Positions 29,754-39,067 of a stretch of DNA of 64,000 bases are shown here, one piece after another. The notes beneath the pieces were generated by a model. That model did not search any database and was not told the DNA's origin. It saw only the letters and a program-made list of their open reading frames with translations. Numbering within the stretch: position 1 is the first letter of the stretch; each line of letters opens with the position of its first letter. The stretch is from Opitutaceae bacterium (GTDB lineage: Bacteria; Verrucomicrobiota; Verrucomicrobiia; Opitutales; Opitutaceae). Location of the stretch: assembly GCA_002694885.1 (NCBI GenBank), contig NZNM01000132.1:1-64000 (forward strand), written 5' to 3'. The position numbers and the translations under genes were made by a program.

Positions 29754-30733
29754 AAGAAAAGCCAGCTCCAATGAAAATCCGCGCCAATGTTGCGTTTGAT
29801 TCGCAGCGAGGGTTGTACGATCTGACTTTTAAAGCATTGGGTACGGATTGCCGCATTCAATACACGGCGACATCAAACGATCAAGCGGCCCGATTCGCCA
29901 AAGAGGCGGTCAAGTGGGTTGCCGATTTCGAAACCAAGTATTCCCGCTTCAGAAGCGATAGCCTGATCAGCGTGATCAATAGAAACGCTGGAGGCGCTTG
30001 GACGGAGATCGATGCTGAAGTGGAATCCATTTTTGCGATTTGCGACGATCTGCATTTCATGACCCAAGGGGTCTTGGATCCGACCATGCTTCCGCTGATT
30101 CGCCTTTGGGACTACCGGGACAATCACGATATTCTACCCGACGAGAAGTCCGTTTCCGAAACCCGCGGACTAATTGGCTGGAGCAAAGTCGAGCGCAAAC
30201 TCGGCGCCGTGCGGCTTCCGCTCAAAGGAATGGCTCTGGACCTAGGCGGTTTTGGCAAAGAGTACGCAGTGGACAAAGTGGCGGCTGTGGCAGTGGGCAA
30301 CGGAATCGACGACTGTCTGGTTGATTTCGGCCGAGACATCCATGCCCTCGGTCAACCTCCCCGCTATCCTGCTTGGCATGTGGCCCTGGAGAACCCGGAG
30401 AATCCAGGCTCGGTTTGGGGGAGCTTGGCTGCAAAGGACATCGGAGTGGCGACCTCAGGTGACTACCGACGCTTTTTCGAGCACAGTGGGCAGCGTTTCG
30501 GGCATATTTTGGATCCCAGATCGGGCAGGCCGGTCTACAACGGTATTCTCTCCGTAACCGTTACAGCGAACTCTTGTTTGGAAGCAGGAGTCCTCTCGAC
30601 TGCTGTTTGCGTATTGGGGGAAGAAGAAGGGCTTAAACTTGTAGAAGGGACTTTTGGGGCTGAGGGATGTATCGTAATGAATTCTGGAATACAGCAAACT
30701 TCGAAATTTCATGAAAGAATGGTTGAAAATTAG
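29744..30733 (+). CDS. apbE: FAD:protein FMN transferase
   Basis: 329 aa; LGTDCRIQY, FSRF-like KYSRFRSDSLISVINRNAGG, GMALDLGGFGKEYAVDKV, HILDPRSGRPV. Confidence 0.93.
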   Translation: MVLEEKPAPMKIRANVAFDSQRGLYDLTFKALGTDCRIQYTATSNDQAARFAKEAVKWVADFETKYSRFRSDSLISVINRNAGGAWTEIDAEVESIFAICDDLHFMTQGVLDPTMLPLIRLWDYRDNHDILPDEKSVSETRGLIGWSKVERKLGAVRLPLKGMALDLGGFGKEYAVDKVAAVAVGNGIDDCLVDFGRDIHALGQPPRYPAWHVALENPENPGSVWGSLAAKDIGVATSGDYRRFFEHSGQRFGHILDPRSGRPVYNGILSVTVTANSCLEAGVLSTAVCVLGEEEGLKLVEGTFGAEGCIVMNSGIQQTSKFHERMVEN

Positions 30734-31208
30734 GATTGGCGGGTTGGCCTTGCTTCTGGCTAGCGTTAACGCTGCAGCCGCTGGCTGGGAAGCGGGGATG
30801 GACGTCCCTTCGCTCGACAAATACTCTCTGGTTGGGGATGCGCCGAGCCTAGAGGGCAAGGTAACCTTGATCGATTTTTGGGCGTCCTGGTGCGCTCCTT
30901 GCAAGGCGGCGTTCCCGGAGATGGAAAAGCTCTATCAGGAATTCGTCGACGAGGGATTTCAGATCATAGCGGTAAGCGTGGATCAAAAGGAGCGGTCGAT
31001 GCAGCAGTTTCTAGATCGGAGAAAACCATCCTTCACAACGGTCCACGACGCTTCGCAGAAGCTGGTTGAACAAGCCGGTATCCAAGTTATGCCTACTTCA
31101 TTTATGATAGACAAGAAAGGCGCCATTCGATTCGTCCACGAAGGTTGGCACGCCAAGAAGTCCGTGCAAAACTTGACGGAAGAAATACAAACTCTATTAG
31201 TCGAATGA
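30711..31208 (+). CDS. TlpA/thioredoxin-like secreted disulfide reductase
   Basis: 165 aa; signal peptide, LIDFWASWCAPCKAAFPEMEKLY. Confidence 0.93.
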   Translation: MKEWLKIRIGGLALLLASVNAAAAGWEAGMDVPSLDKYSLVGDAPSLEGKVTLIDFWASWCAPCKAAFPEMEKLYQEFVDEGFQIIAVSVDQKERSMQQFLDRRKPSFTTVHDASQKLVEQAGIQVMPTSFMIDKKGAIRFVHEGWHAKKSVQNLTEEIQTLLVE

Positions 31209-31438
31209 AAAACAAGCGTTATGTCCCTTTGGGGCCATTCCTGGCAGTCCTGGCGAGCGCAATCGCGTTCTCGGGCTGTTCGACTGTCGCCCCCTATCAG
31301 AAAGGCAACCTTGCCGATTACACAATGCGATCCGATCGCGATGAAATAGCTACTGTCATGACGTCTCACATACAGTTCTCACGTGAAGCCACGACTGGCG
31401 GTGAAGGCGTGGGCGGCGGTGGCTGTGGCTGTAATTGA
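31205..31438 (+). CDS. DUF4266-type small lipoprotein with cysteine/glycine-rich C-terminus
   Basis: 77 aa; lipobox FSGC, PYQKGNLADYTMRSDRD, C-terminal GGGGCGCN; ATGA overlap with upstream gene. Confidence 0.8.
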   Translation: MKNKRYVPLGPFLAVLASAIAFSGCSTVAPYQKGNLADYTMRSDRDEIATVMTSHIQFSREATTGGEGVGGGGCGCN

Positions 31439-31489
31439 TTTCCAATTCACTACATACTTCGTTTCCCAATTAGACTGACCGACCCAACT

Positions 31490-32692
31490 ATGAACTTGAT
31501 GCTTATCCAATTAAAACTGGCTCGGGCCCAAATGGGCCTCTTCATTCTCTTGGCCCTGCTGCAGAGAACGCCGATTATCAAGTACGCTTTTCAGTTTGAG
31601 AGAGCCTTGGCCGCTCCGGTTGCCAAGCTTATTAAAGCCACGACTTATGTAGCGACAGGTATGGGGCTGTTTCATGCGACTGCGGGGGCGACCACCTACG
31701 TCATCAATCCTGCATCACCTGCGGACGCGACAGTTGGTGAGGAATTCGCATTGGCCTTTGATATCACCGGAACCCCTTCCGATGCGTCATCGTGGAGGGT
31801 AACCGGGCAAATTCCTCCGGGGCTCACCGTTCCAGGACTAGTGGGAGACAATATTAATACGGAAGATCCCGTTTCGATTGTTGGAACGCCGTCGCTTGAG
31901 GGAACCTACAACATCACTGTAAAGCCTTGGAACGGGGCCAATCAGACAAGACAAACTACAACAGAAACTACCATAACAATCATCGTAGCCGAAGCCCCGC
32001 CGGACCCGCCAGTTATTCTCCGGCCACCTGCCTCAACACGCGTTCCGACCGGAGGCCGAGCCCAATTTTTCTTCGAGCCGGAAGGTGTGGTAGATACGAT
32101 CCAGTGGCTGAAAGACGGTGTCGAGATATCTGGCGCGACGGCGGAAACGCTTGTCATCCAAGATGTATCAGCTTCTGACGAAGGAGCTTATTCGGTCGAA
32201 GTGACCAATGCGTCGGGATCCGCCGTTTCAGCCGCAGGGACCTTAACAATCGACGACTCTGCGACAGCAGATTTGGTGAATCTATCGAATAGAGGTTTCG
32301 TTGGCGTGGGAGGGAATATCATGATTCCGGGAATGACGATTATCGGACCAACCTCGAAAACTGTATTGGTGCGTGGATTGGGACCGGCATTGGAAGCTTC
32401 AGGTGTCCCCGGATTTCTCGAGGATCCTGAACTTACGGTGTTTCAGGCGATTTTCGATCAAAACGGGGCGTTTCTTGGAAGCCAGCAACTGTTTTCCAAT
32501 GATGATTGGGAAACGGGCCCCAATGCGGCAGAGCTGGAGACCATTCTTGCCGATAGAAACCTAGAACTGACTCCAGGTTCGAAGGACGCCGCGGTTCTTC
32601 TTACGCTTGGCCAAGGAGTCTACACCTTTAATTTGTCTGGCGTTGGCAACACAACCGGCGTGGGGCTCGTCGAACTGTTCGTAATCGATTAG
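31490..32692 (+). CDS. Putative Ig-domain surface protein
   Basis: 400 aa; ITGTPSDASSW...GQIPPGLTV (putative Ig), Ig-like domain ASDEGAYSVEVTNASGSAVSA, C-term VRGLGPALEASGVPGFL. Confidence 0.75.
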   Translation: MNLMLIQLKLARAQMGLFILLALLQRTPIIKYAFQFERALAAPVAKLIKATTYVATGMGLFHATAGATTYVINPASPADATVGEEFALAFDITGTPSDASSWRVTGQIPPGLTVPGLVGDNINTEDPVSIVGTPSLEGTYNITVKPWNGANQTRQTTTETTITIIVAEAPPDPPVILRPPASTRVPTGGRAQFFFEPEGVVDTIQWLKDGVEISGATAETLVIQDVSASDEGAYSVEVTNASGSAVSAAGTLTIDDSATADLVNLSNRGFVGVGGNIMIPGMTIIGPTSKTVLVRGLGPALEASGVPGFLEDPELTVFQAIFDQNGAFLGSQQLFSNDDWETGPNAAELETILADRNLELTPGSKDAAVLLTLGQGVYTFNLSGVGNTTGVGLVELFVID

Positions 32693-32817
32693 GCGTGGCC
32701 AGGTTCAAATGGACTTTGCCCTTAGAGTTGTATCCTCTAGGGGTGGAAGCTGTTGCTCAATTGGCTTGCTTTTGATTCAGAAATTAAAGTTGTGTCCGAA
32801 TAGATCCGCCGGGACCG

Positions 32818-34125
32818 ATGAACTTTACCTACTTGAAATTCAAGCTGGCGAAAGCCCAGTTCGCAATTCTTCTGCTGGGATTTATTCTACAGCGATCGCC
32901 AGCGGTTCAGATCGTCGCTCTTTTTGAGAAAGCGCTAAAAGTTCCGTCTGCTCAGATCATTAGATCCGCAACTTGGCTGGCTACTGGAATGGGATTGTTT
33001 CACGCGACTGCGGGAGCGACAGGGCTTCAATCGTCAGTCGATGGAGCATCGTTCACCAACAGAACGGCGTTCACCATCGATGTCGGCGAAGAGACAACTC
33101 TATCTCTAAATTTGGAAGGCGTTCAGGTTGCCTATTGGGAAATCGATGCGGCGAGCGATTTCGTGGATGGATTCGATTTTATCAGCGATCAGATTCCTCC
33201 TGGCTTGTTGGAAGGTCCCTTTCAAAGGACGGGTGGTCCCGGAGGAGTTAATGACTACTATCGCATTAACAGCCAATTATTGACGCTCTCGGGCGCTCCA
33301 ACTACCCCGAGCCAAATAGCCACGTTGGAGCCAGATGGCTTTTTCTCCAATCAGAATGTGCTGGGGATTAAGGCTTATGATGCTAACGGGGAAAGCGAAG
33401 GGGGTTGGTACGAGATTGCTGTTGAGGTGCCGCTGACGGTACCTGTGATTCTATACGACCCTGTTTCCATAAGGGTTCCGACTGGTGGCCGGGCCCAATT
33501 CTTTTTTGAGGTAGAAGGAGGGGTAGACACGATCCAGTGGTTGAAAGACGGAGTCGAGATCCCCGGGGCGACGGCCGAGACGCTAGTAATCCAAGAGGTT
33601 GCAGAGGCAGACGAAGGCGATTATTCAGTTGAAGTGACAAACAGTTCCGGATCCGTGGTTTCAGCCGCAGCAACGTTGACGATAGACAACACGGCAACTT
33701 CAGAACTGGTAAACCTATCGAACCGTGGTTTCGTTGGAGTGGGTGGAGATGTAATGATTCCCGGCATGACGGTGATAGGGGGCGCTTCTAAAACCGTATT
33801 GGTTCGTGGATTGGGCCCTGCACTAGAAGCGTCTGGGGTCCCTGGTTTTTTAGTGGATCCTGAACTCAAGGTATTTCAGGCGATTTTCGATCAGAACGGA
33901 GCGATTGTCGGTAGTCAGTTGTTGCTGACCAACGATGATTGGGAGCTCGGTCCAGATGCAGACGAACTCGCCAGTGTGTTGGCAGATCGAAATCTGGAAT
34001 TGGCGCCGGGATCAAAAGACGCGGCGATACTAGTGACGCTCAACCAAGGCGTATACACTTTCCAGCTTTCTGGAGTGGGGAATACAACGGGCGTGGGGTT
34101 GGTAGAGCTATTTGTTATCGATTAA
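32818..34125 (+). CDS. Putative Ig-domain surface protein, paralog of 31490..32692
   Basis: 435 aa; shares N-terminal module and the Ig + C-terminal domains with the preceding gene. Confidence 0.75.
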   Translation: MNFTYLKFKLAKAQFAILLLGFILQRSPAVQIVALFEKALKVPSAQIIRSATWLATGMGLFHATAGATGLQSSVDGASFTNRTAFTIDVGEETTLSLNLEGVQVAYWEIDAASDFVDGFDFISDQIPPGLLEGPFQRTGGPGGVNDYYRINSQLLTLSGAPTTPSQIATLEPDGFFSNQNVLGIKAYDANGESEGGWYEIAVEVPLTVPVILYDPVSIRVPTGGRAQFFFEVEGGVDTIQWLKDGVEIPGATAETLVIQEVAEADEGDYSVEVTNSSGSVVSAAATLTIDNTATSELVNLSNRGFVGVGGDVMIPGMTVIGGASKTVLVRGLGPALEASGVPGFLVDPELKVFQAIFDQNGAIVGSQLLLTNDDWELGPDADELASVLADRNLELAPGSKDAAILVTLNQGVYTFQLSGVGNTTGVGLVELFVID

Positions 34126-34160
34126 TTGGGTGGTCTGCTAGAAGCGTTTATCGCATCTCT

Positions 34161-35240
34161 CTACAATCCGCCGAATAGGTCGTCTAGCGAGCGGGTCGCT
34201 TTTATCGGGACTGCTCGCTTCTCTTTTGCGGAAAGGGCCAGAGCGTCTAGCATTCTCATGAGTGTCAGCCCTTGTTTGCCGTCGTTCAGAGGTTCACGTT
34301 CCTCGCGGATAGCGTCGACGAATTCCTGAGCCTGGGCTAGGAAGCAGTTGGATTCGGTGGTCGGGTCCTTCGTATAGGGTGTGGATAGGACATCAGGTTG
34401 CTGAGCGATGATTCGCTGGCCTTTGCATAGATCAAGGGAACCTTTAGTGCCATAAATTTGAATACTATTTTTTGCCGGCGATCCCCATTGGGATTTATTG
34501 CCGTCTACGTGGCCAAAGAATGCCGTAGAAAAACTTAGGCTCGACCCGTTCTTAAACCGAATCATGCCGTACACGGAATCTTCCGCAATTTCATCGGGAT
34601 CGGGAACGCGGTCTTTGAGAAACAAGCTGTGGCGGGAAGCCATGGCTTCCACAGGATCAGGGCAACCCATAGGGTACCAAGCTGAATCGATCATATGGAT
34701 ACCGATATCCAGCAAGGCTCCGCCACCCTTTTCCCTATTGCCTCGCCAATTGTCGTTGTCGAATGGCCACCAAGCCCATTGCCAAGATGACTCCCCGCGA
34801 TAGGCGTCACCGATTTCCCCCCGTTCGATGATTTCGCGAGCGTTGGCAATTTCTGGAGAAAACCGGTGCTGCCGAGCCCACATGTAAGTTTTACCACAGA
34901 AACCTGCGGCGCTGACAATCTTGGACATCTCGCTCTCCGATGTAGCTGGCGGTTTTTCGCAGAGGACGTGTAGACCCACGTCGAATGCGGCGCTCACGGA
35001 TCTTTCGTGCATGGCGGTGGGTAGGCAGATGACAACGGCATCCAGCTCGCCCGCCTCGAGCATTTCATAGAAAGTTTCAAAGGCCCGTTCGAATCCGTAT
35101 CTGTCAACCAAGGGTTGTCGCCTAGATTCATCCGGCTCCGCGATTGCTGCCAGCGTGACTCCATCAATCTGGCTAAACGCTTCCGCGTGCTTTTCGCCAA
35201 ATCGAGCTCCAGCGAGGCCAATTCTCAAGTCGCTACTCAT
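34161..35240 (-). CDS. Gfo/Idh/MocA family oxidoreductase
   Basis: 359 aa; IGLAGARFGEKHAEAFSQIDGVTLAAIAEPDE, HVLCEKPPATS. Confidence 0.9.
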   Translation of the reverse strand: MSSDLRIGLAGARFGEKHAEAFSQIDGVTLAAIAEPDESRRQPLVDRYGFERAFETFYEMLEAGELDAVVICLPTAMHERSVSAAFDVGLHVLCEKPPATSESEMSKIVSAAGFCGKTYMWARQHRFSPEIANAREIIERGEIGDAYRGESSWQWAWWPFDNDNWRGNREKGGGALLDIGIHMIDSAWYPMGCPDPVEAMASRHSLFLKDRVPDPDEIAEDSVYGMIRFKNGSSLSFSTAFFGHVDGNKSQWGSPAKNSIQIYGTKGSLDLCKGQRIIAQQPDVLSTPYTKDPTTESNCFLAQAQEFVDAIREEREPLNDGKQGLTLMRMLDALALSAKEKRAVPIKATRSLDDLFGGL

Positions 35241-35369
35241 AGTTCTAAACTTTGTGGGGGCTTACCGAATATAGCAATGATTCCAATCGCGAGCAGTGTT
35301 TCGTCGGCAACTTATGGATAGATTCTTGCCAGCCAGTCCGCAGTTGCCCGAAAGTGTGCTGAATTAGTA

Positions 35370-35990
35370 ATGACATTGAGCATAGGCAATCTCCAGTTCT
35401 TAGACTGGAAGAATCTAGATTTGACCATTGGAGATGGAGAAGTGGTTTGCCTAGTCGGCGAGTCGGGCTCGGGAAAATCTCTCCTGTTGAGGGCAATCGC
35501 CGATTTGATCCTCAATGAAGGCGCAATCGAGCTGGATGGCGCTGGACGGGATAGCATGAGCCCTAGAGACTGGCGGCTAAAAGTGGGATATTTGCCAGCG
35601 GAGATATTCTGGTGGGAAGACACGGTTGCCGCCCATTTCTTGAACCGGCCAAGCAAGCAAGCGCTCGAGAGTCTTCGCTTGAGCCCAGATTGTCCGGGCT
35701 GGAATCCGAACCGATTATCGATGGGTGAACGTCAGCGGCTGGGAATCTTGAGGCTGCTGGATCGCGAGCCAGAGATTCTTCTGCTTGACGAGCCGACGGC
35801 CAACTTAGACGAAGCGAATTCCAGCTTAGCCGAGAATAGGCTATTGGATTATATCCGTGAAAAACGAGGTGGAGCTTTGTGGGTATCGCATAGCTCGGCT
35901 CAAGCGCGCCGGGTGGGAGATCGAGCGTTTAGAATGAAAGACCGGATACTCGTAGCGCTTGATAGCGAAACTGGAAGGAAGGACGGGTGA
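35370..35990 (+). CDS. fetA: ABC transporter ATP-binding protein (FetA/YbbL-like)
   Basis: 206 aa; GESGSGKSLLLRAIADL, LSMGERQRLGILRLL, ILLLDEPTANLDEAN; followed by a FetB-like gene. Confidence 0.85.
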   Translation: MTLSIGNLQFLDWKNLDLTIGDGEVVCLVGESGSGKSLLLRAIADLILNEGAIELDGAGRDSMSPRDWRLKVGYLPAEIFWWEDTVAAHFLNRPSKQALESLRLSPDCPGWNPNRLSMGERQRLGILRLLDREPEILLLDEPTANLDEANSSLAENRLLDYIREKRGGALWVSHSSAQARRVGDRAFRMKDRILVALDSETGRKDG

Positions 35991-36784
35991 CGACAGAAAC
36001 CATCCAGCTGGACTACTACGATATTCTCTTCGCGGGAATCATAGTCGTGGGCCTGGGCATCTTGTTGGGTTACTACAGGCTTGGAGTGACGCGCGATTTG
36101 GCCATCGCTTCCGTCCGCTTAGTGGTTCAACTCTTCCTGATCGGATACGTTTTGCGATTCCTGTTTGCCGATGGGAGGGAAGGGTACGTGGCCATCATGG
36201 CCGGAGTGATGCTTCTGGTGGCTTCGAGAGAAATCATGGCGCGGCAAAAGCGCCGTCTTACCGGTTGGAGCGGATTCGGTCTGGGGGCGTCGACCTTGTT
36301 CGTTTCCTCCTTCGCTATCGCTCTATACGGCCTTCTCGTCGTTGTTCGACCGGAACCTTGGTACCTTCCGCAATACTCCATTCCCTTGCTGGGCATGATC
36401 ATGAGCAACACCATGAGTGCCATTGGGCTTTCTATGGATAGGTTGACGTCTGCCCTTCATGACAATCGGGCGATTATCGAGCAACGCTTGGCCCTGGGGG
36501 AGAGTTCGAGGGATGCGATCCTTCCCTACTTGAGGGATTGTATTCGCACGGGAATTATGCCCGTCGTCAATGCCATGGCCACCGCGGGTATCGTGTCTTT
36601 GCCGGGCATGATGACAGGCCAAATACTAGCGGGATCGATCCCCACCGAAGCGGTTAAGTATCAAATAATCATCTGGTTTCTAATAGCGGGAGGAGTGGGC
36701 TTCGGAATGGTGGCTGCTCTCAAAGTGATCGAATGGAGGCTATTCGATGAGCGACAGAGATTGCGTTTGGATCGTTTGGACTGA
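35987..36784 (+). CDS. fetB: ABC transporter permease (FetB/UPF0014 family)
   Basis: 265 aa; ASVRLVVQLFLIGYVLRFLF, NTMSAIGLSMDRL, GIVSLPGMMTGQILAGSIP. Confidence 0.9.
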   Translation: MTTETIQLDYYDILFAGIIVVGLGILLGYYRLGVTRDLAIASVRLVVQLFLIGYVLRFLFADGREGYVAIMAGVMLLVASREIMARQKRRLTGWSGFGLGASTLFVSSFAIALYGLLVVVRPEPWYLPQYSIPLLGMIMSNTMSAIGLSMDRLTSALHDNRAIIEQRLALGESSRDAILPYLRDCIRTGIMPVVNAMATAGIVSLPGMMTGQILAGSIPTEAVKYQIIIWFLIAGGVGFGMVAALKVIEWRLFDERQRLRLDRLD

Positions 36785-36908
36785 TAGTGATGGCCAGATG
36801 CCTAGCCGATTCAGTCTAAAATTGAATCCAAAGAAACTTGTTCAACGAACCCACAAGTGTTAGAATTGCCTCCAAGTCTAGAGGTTGGTTCCTGTTCCGA
36901 ATACGACG

Positions 36909-37508
36909 ATGAAAACGACGAGATTCATATTGGCGCTGATGGGATTGCTGGTTTTAGCCTCCTCGAATCTCCAGGCTCAAAAGCGGGAGATCCCTTTCAT
37001 CTACTTGGACCAGAACCAGATACTATACATCACGGTTATCGATAACATCTACCGTGATGATGGTTTTGGCGGTGGAAATGTTGCGGATCGGTATTACGAC
37101 ATCGAGGAAACTCTCGTGAAAGTCCTCAGGGAAACGGAGTTTCCCATGGGCTACAAAATTGTTCGTTTCGGAGCTCGGGTGCCGAAAGATCAGCCTGAAC
37201 TGCAGCTGATCATAACAAAATGGGGTGATAATCGTTTAGGGGAGATCGAGGTTATCTTTAACGGAGTATTGAAAGAAAGTTCCCAGGGGCGCACTAAAAA
37301 CAAGCTTGGGTTTTTTCGCGAGCGCGACGGCGCCTTCCCCATGATTTCCCAGAGTCGAACCACCGCAAAGTACAATGAGGTGCTATCCAAGGCTCTCGTG
37401 AAGCTGATCGCCCGGTTGAATGATCATTTCACTTTGGAATTCGAAGGCCCTAATTTGGGCCAAAGCGCGTTTCCGCCTAGTTTAGATACGCCGGTAAAAA
37501 ACGAGTAG
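36909..37508 (+). CDS. Hypothetical exported protein
   Basis: MKTTRFILALMGLLVLASSNLQAQ signal peptide; no family recognised. Confidence 0.6.
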   Translation: MKTTRFILALMGLLVLASSNLQAQKREIPFIYLDQNQILYITVIDNIYRDDGFGGGNVADRYYDIEETLVKVLRETEFPMGYKIVRFGARVPKDQPELQLIITKWGDNRLGEIEVIFNGVLKESSQGRTKNKLGFFRERDGAFPMISQSRTTAKYNEVLSKALVKLIARLNDHFTLEFEGPNLGQSAFPPSLDTPVKNE

Positions 37509-37529
37509 GTTGGTCGGGGTAAGATAGCA

Positions 37530-38108
37530 ATGAGTGGTTCGATGGATGACGCGAGCATCGAGGCGGAATTGATCAGACGCATTGGCGCGGGAGAACGCAG
37601 CGCGTTTGATGAGTTGTATGCACGCTATTCTCGTCCACTATTTTCGTACGCGTTTAAGTTTCTAAGGGATCGTATGATAGCTGAAGAGGTTCTTCAGGAC
37701 GCTTTCGTGAAAATCTGGAGAACGGCGCCTCGATACAACCCTGAGCTATCCAGGCCCTTTAGCTGGGCGGTTTTGGTGACAAAGCGGCTTTGCATTGACC
37801 GGCTCAGAAGAATGAAGCCAGAATCGGTGGTCGAGGATCCGATGGCGCTGCAATCTAGCGAGGAAACTCGGTCACAACAGCGCTCTCCCGTGGAAACTGT
37901 CGCCGTGGGGGAAGAGATCTCTCGCTTGCGATCCATGATCGACAAATTGCCGCAGGCTCAAAAGGACAGTTTATCTCTGGCTATCAGTAAAGGGCTTACT
38001 CAACAGGAAATTTCGGATACGCTTGGCATGCCTTTGGGCACGGTGAAAACCTCGATGCGGCGTGGTATGCAACGTCTCCGGCAGTTAATGTCACATTGTT
38101 ATGAATAA
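37530..38108 (+). CDS. ECF-type RNA polymerase sigma factor
   Basis: 192 aa; DELYARYSRPLFSYAFKFLRDRMIAEEVLQDAFVKIWR; GLTQQEISDTLGMPLGTVKTSMRRGMQRLRQ. Confidence 0.93.
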   Translation: MSGSMDDASIEAELIRRIGAGERSAFDELYARYSRPLFSYAFKFLRDRMIAEEVLQDAFVKIWRTAPRYNPELSRPFSWAVLVTKRLCIDRLRRMKPESVVEDPMALQSSEETRSQQRSPVETVAVGEEISRLRSMIDKLPQAQKDSLSLAISKGLTQQEISDTLGMPLGTVKTSMRRGMQRLRQLMSHCYE

Positions 38109-38961
38109 GGAAGAATTACAGGAAAAGGCGCTTCAATACGCTCTCGGGACACTCCCGCAATCGGAGCATGAAGAGGTAGAGCGTCTCGTCTCGGAACACC
38201 GCGAGCTGCGTTCCATCGTGTACGAATGGCAAAAGGTGAACGAGGTGGATGCCTGCGAATGCGATCAAGTCGAGCCGTCGTTCCATATTTACTCGAGCGT
38301 CATGTCGAGAATCGACAGCGCGAATGAGGCCAATCAATCGCGGAAAACGGGATCGAGAGGCGCGCCGCTACACTTTTTGGCTCAATGGGGCGGCTGGGCG
38401 GCTGCGGCAGGCCTAGCGATCTTTTCGGGAATTTCGATGAGCCAATTGGCGAACGAATCTTCAAATGCCAGCCCCGCCGAAAGCGATATTGTGCTCAATG
38501 AATTGGGCAACCCTGAGCAAACGAGTTTGGTAGCTAGCGAGGGCGATGAGGAGGAGTTCCAGAATCGGTTATTGGAGCTGACTGGTTTAGCTGAAGCTTA
38601 TTGGTTTTCCCGGGAAGGGTTGCCGCCAGAGCCGGGTAGTGGAGTCGATGCTGAGGAGTTCAGTGGAGGATTCTCGATCTACGACCGGAAGATCAAAATC
38701 GGCGTAATCGGGATTGAGAATATTCCTGAAGGCCGCTTGGGGCGCTATTACAGTGTTTGGGCAAAGCCGTCGGAAGCTGGCGATCCCGTCTGGGCGGGCA
38801 TGATCCAGCAAGGCGAGCCTGCGAGCCGTTTAGCATTCTTTGATCTTTCTTCAAACGACACGATTCAAGATTCTGATGAGGCGATCTTTTTCTTCGTGAC
38901 TGAAGAAACGGAAAAGAGGCCCGTCCGCCCTGAAGGAAAAATCGTGCTCAGCGGGATCTAG
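38101..38961 (+). CDS. Anti-sigma factor (RskA-like)
   Basis: 286 aa; overlaps sigma gene; ALGTLPQSEHEEVERLVSEHRELRSIVYEWQ, one TM, RskA-like C-terminal domain. Confidence 0.85.
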   Translation: MNKEELQEKALQYALGTLPQSEHEEVERLVSEHRELRSIVYEWQKVNEVDACECDQVEPSFHIYSSVMSRIDSANEANQSRKTGSRGAPLHFLAQWGGWAAAAGLAIFSGISMSQLANESSNASPAESDIVLNELGNPEQTSLVASEGDEEEFQNRLLELTGLAEAYWFSREGLPPEPGSGVDAEEFSGGFSIYDRKIKIGVIGIENIPEGRLGRYYSVWAKPSEAGDPVWAGMIQQGEPASRLAFFDLSSNDTIQDSDEAIFFFVTEETEKRPVRPEGKIVLSGI

Positions 38962-39067
38962 GTTAGGGTATCCTGAGGCGGACGAACTGCTTCGGGCATG
39001 TATGATGACGGAAAATTGCCTGTCTTGACCGTTGCCAAAGCGGAAAGCGGGCCTAGGGTTTGGTTGC

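Noticed and set aside
31680-33030. HATAGAT sequences in the two Ig-domain proteins as further ApbE flavinylation sites
   Set aside because: They lack the Asp expected upstream of [ST]GA[TS] and lie in the shared N-terminal export-like module.
36857-37045. 62-aa ORF overlapping the start of 36909..37508
   Set aside because: Out-of-frame overlap; the 36909 frame has a clear signal peptide and longer coherent product.
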